Source: Chloroflexi bacterium UBA4733 (GTDB lineage Bacteria; Chloroflexota; UBA4733). From it: a stretch of DNA of 16,360 nucleotides. Location of the stretch: the NCBI GenBank assembly GCA_002404055.1, contig DHIZ01000011.1, positions 18,269-34,628 of the forward strand, given 5' to 3'. A model generated the notes under the pieces. That model saw only the letters and a program-made list of their open reading frames with translations, ran no database searches and was not told the DNA's origin. The position numbers and the translations under genes are program-made. Below are positions 12,223 to 16,360 of this stretch, one piece after another (the stretch's first letter is position 1; the number at the start of each line of letters is the position of its first letter).

Positions 12223-14617
12223 TCCCAAGCTCTGGGCGGCCATGCAGCCCTATCCGCCGCTGGGCACGCTGTATGCTGCTGCCTACGTGCGCAGCCGGGG
12301 CTATGCCGTGGCGCTCTTCGACGCCATGCTGGACACCTCCGAAGCGGCATGGGAGCAGGCCCTGGCACGCGAGCAACCGCAGTTTGCCGTGCTGTACGAA
12401 GACAACTTCAACTACCTCTCCAAGATGTGCCTGCTGCGCATGCGCGAGGCGGCGTTTCAGATGATCGGGATGGCGCGGGCGCGGGAATGCACGGTCATCG
12501 TCGCCGGGTCCGACGCCAGTGACCACGCCGATCTCTACCTGGCGGCCGGCGCGCAGTTCGTGATCGTCGGCGAAGGGGAATATACCCTGGCTGAACTGCT
12601 GGACGGTCTGACCGGCAGGAGCGCTGCCTCACCGACCACGATCGCGGGGCTGGAGTTCACAGATCCGGTATCGGGCGACCTTGTCCGTACACCACCCCGG
12701 CCCGACATCAAGGACCTGGATGCGTTGCCCTTCCCCGCCTGGGACCTGGTTGACGTGGCCCATTACCGTCAAATCTGGCAACGCCGCCACGGCTACTATT
12801 CCATGAACATGGTGACGACGCGCGGCTGCCCCTACCATTGCAACTGGTGCGCCAAGCCGATTTGGGGCCAGCGCTACCACAGCCGCAGTCCGGAGAACGT
12901 GGCAGCCGAGCTGCAGTGGTTACGCGATACCTATCAGCCCGACCATATCTGGTTCGCCGACGACATCCTGGGCCTCAAGCCTGGCTGGCTGGCCCGCTTC
13001 GCCGACCTGATCGAAGAGCGGCAGGTACGCATTCCGTTCAAGAGTCTCCAGCGGGTCGATCTGGTGCTGAAGGGCGACACTGCGGAGTCACTGCGCCGGG
13101 CGGGAGCGCAGACTGTCTGGGTGGGCGCCGAATCAGGGTCGCAGAAAATCCTTGATGCCATGGAGAAAGGCACACGCGTTGAGCAGATCAGCGATGCGAC
13201 CCGCCGACTCCAGGCTGCCGGCATCGCTGTCGGCTTTTTTCTGCAATTCGGCTATCCCGGCGAGACGCGCGCCGATATTGAGCTGACCCTCCAGATGGTG
13301 CGGGATTGCCGCCCCGACGACATCGGCATGTCGGTCTCCTATCCACTGCCCGGCACTCGGTTCCACGACTCGGTGCAGCAGCAACTGAGCACCCGCCGGA
13401 ACTGGACGGACTCCGCCGACCTGGCCATGCTCTATCAGGGGCCGTTCGGCAGCGACTTCTACCGCCAACTGCACACAGTGCTGCACCTCGAGTTCCGCGC
13501 CCGCCGGGCCTGGACAGAACTGCGGCGGGTACTGCACCAGCCGGCGCAACTCCGCCCGCAGCATCTTCGCCGGACAGCGGCGATGCTGCATCACCTACTG
13601 CTGTTGCCGAGCGCGCGCCGGAAGCTGGACGAGCTGATGGAGGAAACCGGGCCGCGACTGCGGGCCCAGAGGGCACCCTCGGCCCAAGGACAGCACTGCG
13701 GTGCCGACGCGCCTCTGGAAACGGAAGCCGCGACTCAGCCATTCAAGGACCGCAGTCCTGTCTTTGGGCCGAGGGTGCCCTCTGGGCCCGCAGTCGCGGC
13801 CCTACCCCGTTCCACCTCCCGCTTGCTCGACACGCAGCGCGCTTTCGACGGCGTTGCCGGCGATTACGACGGCCCCAGCGGCAACAACGCCCTGGTGCAG
13901 CGCATGCGCGAGCGACTGTGGCGCACCGTGGAGGAGACCTTCACACCCGGCGCTCGCCTGCTTGATCTCGGCTGCGGGACCGGCCTTGATGCCGTTCACC
14001 TGGCGCGTCGTGGCTATCAGGTAGTAGCGCTGGATTCGTCGCCGCGCATGGTTGCGCGCACGCGGGCCAGGGCGGAAGCAGCGGGGCTGCTGGGCGCGGT
14101 GCCGACGGAGGTGCTGGATATGCACCAACTGGATCACCTGGCGGGGGAATCGTTCGACGGCGTCTACTCGAACCTGGGGGCCATCAACTGCGCGCTGGAC
14201 CTACCGTCCGTCGCCCGCTCCTGCGCGGCGCTGCTTCGGCCCAATGGCCGGCTGGTCGCTTCCGTCATCGGCCGCTGGTGCCCCTGGGAGATCGCCTACT
14301 ATGGTGTGCGGGGGCAGTTTCGGCGCGCGCTGCTGCGTCGCTCCCGGGCGGCAGTACCAGTCGCCCTGCAGGGGCGCGCCGTCTGGACGCGCTATTGGAC
14401 GCCGCGGGAGTTCTACGGGGCCTTCGCGCCGGGATTCGCCTTGACACACTATCGAGCGCTCGGCCTCTTCCTACCTCCGCCCTATCTGATCGGCCTGCAC
14501 CGGCGTTTTGCCGCCCTCAGCGCCGCCCTCGGCCGGCTCGATGATCGCCTGTGTACGCTGCCGCCCGCACGTGACCTGGGCGACCACTTCCTGATGGTGC
14601 TGACCCGTCGTGACTGA
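12179..14617 (+). CDS. B12-binding radical SAM protein fused to a class I SAM methyltransferase
   Basis: This 812-residue protein has three parts. Residues 1-150 form a cobalamin-binding-type Rossmann domain (starting VLFGQSYYLRFDPKLW, with VIVAGSDASDHADLY near 120). Residues about 190-420 are a radical SAM core with CPYHCNWC (Cys217, 221, 224) for the [4Fe-4S] cluster, followed by WFADDI and VWVGAESGSQKIL strands. Residues about 555-812 are a separate methyltransferase with motif I LLDLGCGTG (594-602). Residues 491-542 are encoded by a 154-bp inverted repeat and are low in sense (Arg/Pro/Gly-rich). GTG 12179 is chosen over the in-frame ATG 12158 because AGGGGG lies just upstream and the family usually begins at this point. 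B12-radical SAM enzymes typically methylate or rearrange unactivated carbons; the substrate here is unknown. Confidence 0.88.
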   Translation: MSQVLFGQSYYLRFDPKLWAAMQPYPPLGTLYAAAYVRSRGYAVALFDAMLDTSEAAWEQALAREQPQFAVLYEDNFNYLSKMCLLRMREAAFQMIGMARARECTVIVAGSDASDHADLYLAAGAQFVIVGEGEYTLAELLDGLTGRSAASPTTIAGLEFTDPVSGDLVRTPPRPDIKDLDALPFPAWDLVDVAHYRQIWQRRHGYYSMNMVTTRGCPYHCNWCAKPIWGQRYHSRSPENVAAELQWLRDTYQPDHIWFADDILGLKPGWLARFADLIEERQVRIPFKSLQRVDLVLKGDTAESLRRAGAQTVWVGAESGSQKILDAMEKGTRVEQISDATRRLQAAGIAVGFFLQFGYPGETRADIELTLQMVRDCRPDDIGMSVSYPLPGTRFHDSVQQQLSTRRNWTDSADLAMLYQGPFGSDFYRQLHTVLHLEFRARRAWTELRRVLHQPAQLRPQHLRRTAAMLHHLLLLPSARRKLDELMEETGPRLRAQRAPSAQGQHCGADAPLETEAATQPFKDRSPVFGPRVPSGPAVAALPRSTSRLLDTQRAFDGVAGDYDGPSGNNALVQRMRERLWRTVEETFTPGARLLDLGCGTGLDAVHLARRGYQVVALDSSPRMVARTRARAEAAGLLGAVPTEVLDMHQLDHLAGESFDGVYSNLGAINCALDLPSVARSCAALLRPNGRLVASVIGRWCPWEIAYYGVRGQFRRALLRRSRAAVPVALQGRAVWTRYWTPREFYGAFAPGFALTHYRALGLFLPPPYLIGLHRRFAALSAALGRLDDRLCTLPPARDLGDHFLMVLTRRD
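13649..13802. repeat. 154-bp inverted-repeat element inside the radical SAM-methyltransferase gene
   Basis: The left arm 13649-13702 and right arm 13749-13802 are 54 bases each and match as reverse complements at 52 of 54 positions. They enclose a 46-base centre. No target-site duplication is obvious at the ends. It encodes no transposase, so it is MITE-like or REP-like. The host frame stays open through it without a stop, although 154 is not a multiple of three. Sequence of the same family occurs at 3611-3647 and starts at 16346. Confidence 0.92.
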
Positions 14618-16343
14618 CCTGCTCACGATTCCTCGCCTGGCGCCTGGTCCTGCTGCGCACTTTCGCTGGCGGTGTCCGCTGTGCGGCGGTACCGTCCGGC
14701 TCTCCTCACCAGAGGCCCGCTGCGAGGTACAGGGGCATGCCTTCTCGCAGGTCGCCGGGGTCTGGCGGTTCTTGCCCGAGCCGACCCGTCGCCAGTACGC
14801 CGAGTTTGAGCGGCAGTACACACGGGTGCGTGCCGCTGAAGGTTGGGGCAAGCCTGATTGTCAGTATTTTCGCGGCCTGCCCGAGGTGGTGGACGGCGAT
14901 CCACAAGGACACATCTGGCGGCAGCGGGCGGGGAGTTACCAGGCGATGCTGGAGCAGGTACTCCAACCGCTGGAGGCGGCACGCCAACGACCCTTGACCA
15001 TTCTGGACCTCGGCGCCGGCAACTGCTGGCTGGCGCATCGTCTGGCTGCCCGCGGCCACCACGTGGCGGCGGTGGACGTGCGAACCGGCGAGTTGGACGG
15101 ACTGGGGGCGCACATCTGGTATGGCGATGCCCATGCCGGTCAGGCCGCCTTCCTGCCGGTCCAGGCCGAGTTCGACCGACTACCATTTGCCAGCGACCAA
15201 GCGGATCTCGTGATTTTCAATGCTTCCTTGCACTACTCGGCTGACTGTGGCGTGACGCTCGCCGAGTCGCGGCGTACCCTGCGCTCGGATGGCCTTCTGG
15301 TCGTTTTGGATTCGCCACTCTATCGCCAACAAGCCGCGGGAGCGACCATGGTGTCCGAACGAGAGGCGTGTTTTCAACGGGTTTACGGTTTCTGCTCGAA
15401 CACGTTGCCCAGTGAGCATTTCCTCACGGCTGACCGCTTGCAAACGTTGGCCGCCGCCGGCAACCTGCACTGGCGGGTCATCGCCCTGCCGTCGGCCTGG
15501 CGCTGTGTGGTGCGGGACTGGAAGGCGCGGTTGCGGGGGCAGCGAGAACCTGCCACGTTTCCGCTTATCGTGGGCGCGGGCGCGCCGTTGCTCTCCCTGC
15601 CGCCGCGCCATTCGCCGGCCGCGCGCCGGTTGTGGTGGTTATTCCGGCACTGGAGGGGCCGTCTGTTCCAGCGCCGTCGTCACGACCAGCTGGTGCTAGA
15701 GCGCGTCGCTGGCTATCCCATCCTGGTACTGCCAACGGTCTTCAACCCGAAGGTGTTGCACAGCGGCGAGTTTCTTGCCCAGTGTCTGAACGCCCGGCGC
15801 ATTCCGCCGGGGGCGTCTGTCCTGGACCTCGGCGCCGGCACGGGCATCGGGGCCGTGGTAGCGGCGCAATGGGCGCAGCGTGTCGTCGCGGTCGACATCA
15901 ATTCGACGGCCGTGCGCTGTGCCAAGATGAACGTGCTGCTCAACCACAGCGAGGACAGCATCGACGTCCGCGAGGGCGACCTGTTCGAAGCAGTTGGCGA
16001 TGAGCGGTTTGATGTTGTGCTCTTCAACCCGCCCTTTTTCCGAGGCGCACCCCGGAATGCGCTCGACCGCGCCTGGCGCTCGGTAGACGTTGTGGAGCGT
16101 TTTGCCGCCGACCTAGCAGACCACCTCACGCCGGGCGGCTACGCTCTGGTCGTGCTATCGACGGTAGGGGAGACCCCGGCCTTTCTGGCGGCTTTCCAGC
16201 GCAGCGGCCTGACCGTCGTACACGAGGCGACGCGCGATTTGATCAACGAAGCGCTGCTGCTGTTGCGGCTGAGTGTGGCGGGCGGGCAGGCGAACAGGCA
16301 GTACGGTTTAGATGAGGCAAGGCAGCCGTGGCTGGAAGGCTAA
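14610..16343 (+). CDS. Double methyltransferase with N-terminal zinc ribbon
   Basis: This 577-residue protein carries a possible zinc ribbon at its start (CPLCGG with Cys22 and Cys25, then Cys38). It then has a class I methyltransferase domain (about 129-240, motif I ILDLGAGN at 131-138). A basic linker (about 300-365, rich in Arg and Trp) leads to a second class I domain (about 370-545), with VLDLGAGTGIG at 404-414, VVAVDI at 425-430, and NPPF at 473-476. The NPPF motif is typical of methyltransferases acting on planar amino groups of glutamine, adenine or guanine (HemK/RsmC-like). The first domain is closer to small-molecule or lipid methyltransferases. GTG 14610 overlaps the upstream gene by eight bases. 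It has the last stop in the window and is followed at once by the dispersed repeat. Confidence 0.85.
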   Translation: MTDLLTIPRLAPGPAAHFRWRCPLCGGTVRLSSPEARCEVQGHAFSQVAGVWRFLPEPTRRQYAEFERQYTRVRAAEGWGKPDCQYFRGLPEVVDGDPQGHIWRQRAGSYQAMLEQVLQPLEAARQRPLTILDLGAGNCWLAHRLAARGHHVAAVDVRTGELDGLGAHIWYGDAHAGQAAFLPVQAEFDRLPFASDQADLVIFNASLHYSADCGVTLAESRRTLRSDGLLVVLDSPLYRQQAAGATMVSEREACFQRVYGFCSNTLPSEHFLTADRLQTLAAAGNLHWRVIALPSAWRCVVRDWKARLRGQREPATFPLIVGAGAPLLSLPPRHSPAARRLWWLFRHWRGRLFQRRRHDQLVLERVAGYPILVLPTVFNPKVLHSGEFLAQCLNARRIPPGASVLDLGAGTGIGAVVAAQWAQRVVAVDINSTAVRCAKMNVLLNHSEDSIDVREGDLFEAVGDERFDVVLFNPPFFRGAPRNALDRAWRSVDVVERFAADLADHLTPGGYALVVLSTVGETPAFLAAFQRSGLTVVHEATRDLINEALLLLRLSVAGGQANRQYGLDEARQPWLEG

Positions 16344-16345
16344 CA

Positions 16346-16360
16346 GGGCCGCGACTGCGG
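16346..16360 (+). repeat. Start of a further dispersed repeat copy, cut by the window end
   Basis: The last fifteen bases, beginning GGGCCGCGACTGCGG, are identical to the start of the left arm at 13649. They begin two bases after the stop of the double methyltransferase gene, so the copy is probably intergenic and may act as a 3'-end hairpin. Only the start is visible. Confidence 0.65.

Overview
The window reads as a chromosomal segment of a GC-rich bacterium, most likely a member of the Chloroflexota. That placement is inference. It rests on the mix of ECF sigma factors beside extracytoplasmic redox proteins, Thr/Pro-rich lipoproteins and LPxTG-like tails, dispersed GC-rich palindromic repeats, and frequent GTG starts with strong Shine-Dalgarno sequences. 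No rRNA, tRNA, CRISPR array or intact insertion sequence was seen.

Layout. (1) 1-2317: a minus-strand secreted lipoprotein of unknown function, followed by a terminator-like hairpin, diverges from a small XRE-type regulator. The shared intergenic region carries candidate promoters and an operator. (2) 2318-3861: an eroded region. It holds one low-GC hypothetical gene, a stretch with no recognisable gene, and the C-terminal remnants of a Gfo/Idh/MocA oxidoreductase and an amidohydrolase, the latter cut at a solo copy of a dispersed repeat. (3) 3875-4984: a COG0701-type (UPF0718/ArsP-like) membrane permease. Its frame is interrupted by one in-frame TGA exactly where a CSCC motif would have its first Cys. 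A SECIS-like hairpin lies directly downstream, making it a candidate selenoprotein. (4) 5199-7997: an ECF sigma factor coupled to a membrane-anchored Rieske-type protein with a His-to-Asp change at a cluster ligand, then an O-antigen ligase/Wzy-like polytopic protein. (5) 11050 down to 7912, all minus strand: a cytochrome c lipoprotein, a second ECF sigma factor, a small anti-sigma-like protein with a VPQTG tail, and a ferredoxin-reductase-type flavoprotein. (6) 11263-16343: a tightly overlapping plus-strand operon of a nucleotidyltransferase-fold protein, a B12-binding radical SAM protein fused to a methyltransferase, and a Zn-ribbon double methyltransferase.

How it fits together. Regions 4 and 5 look like two ECF sigma modules, each paired with extracytoplasmic electron-transfer proteins, which suggests envelope redox sensing. 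Region 6 looks like an uncharacterised modification or biosynthesis operon. A 154-bp inverted repeat sits in frame inside the radical SAM-methyltransferase gene and appears to form the linker between two formerly separate proteins. Related copies lie at 3611-3647 and begin at 16346. The candidate selenoprotein permease is the most unusual observation; the repeat-made fusion and the Rieske ligand change follow.
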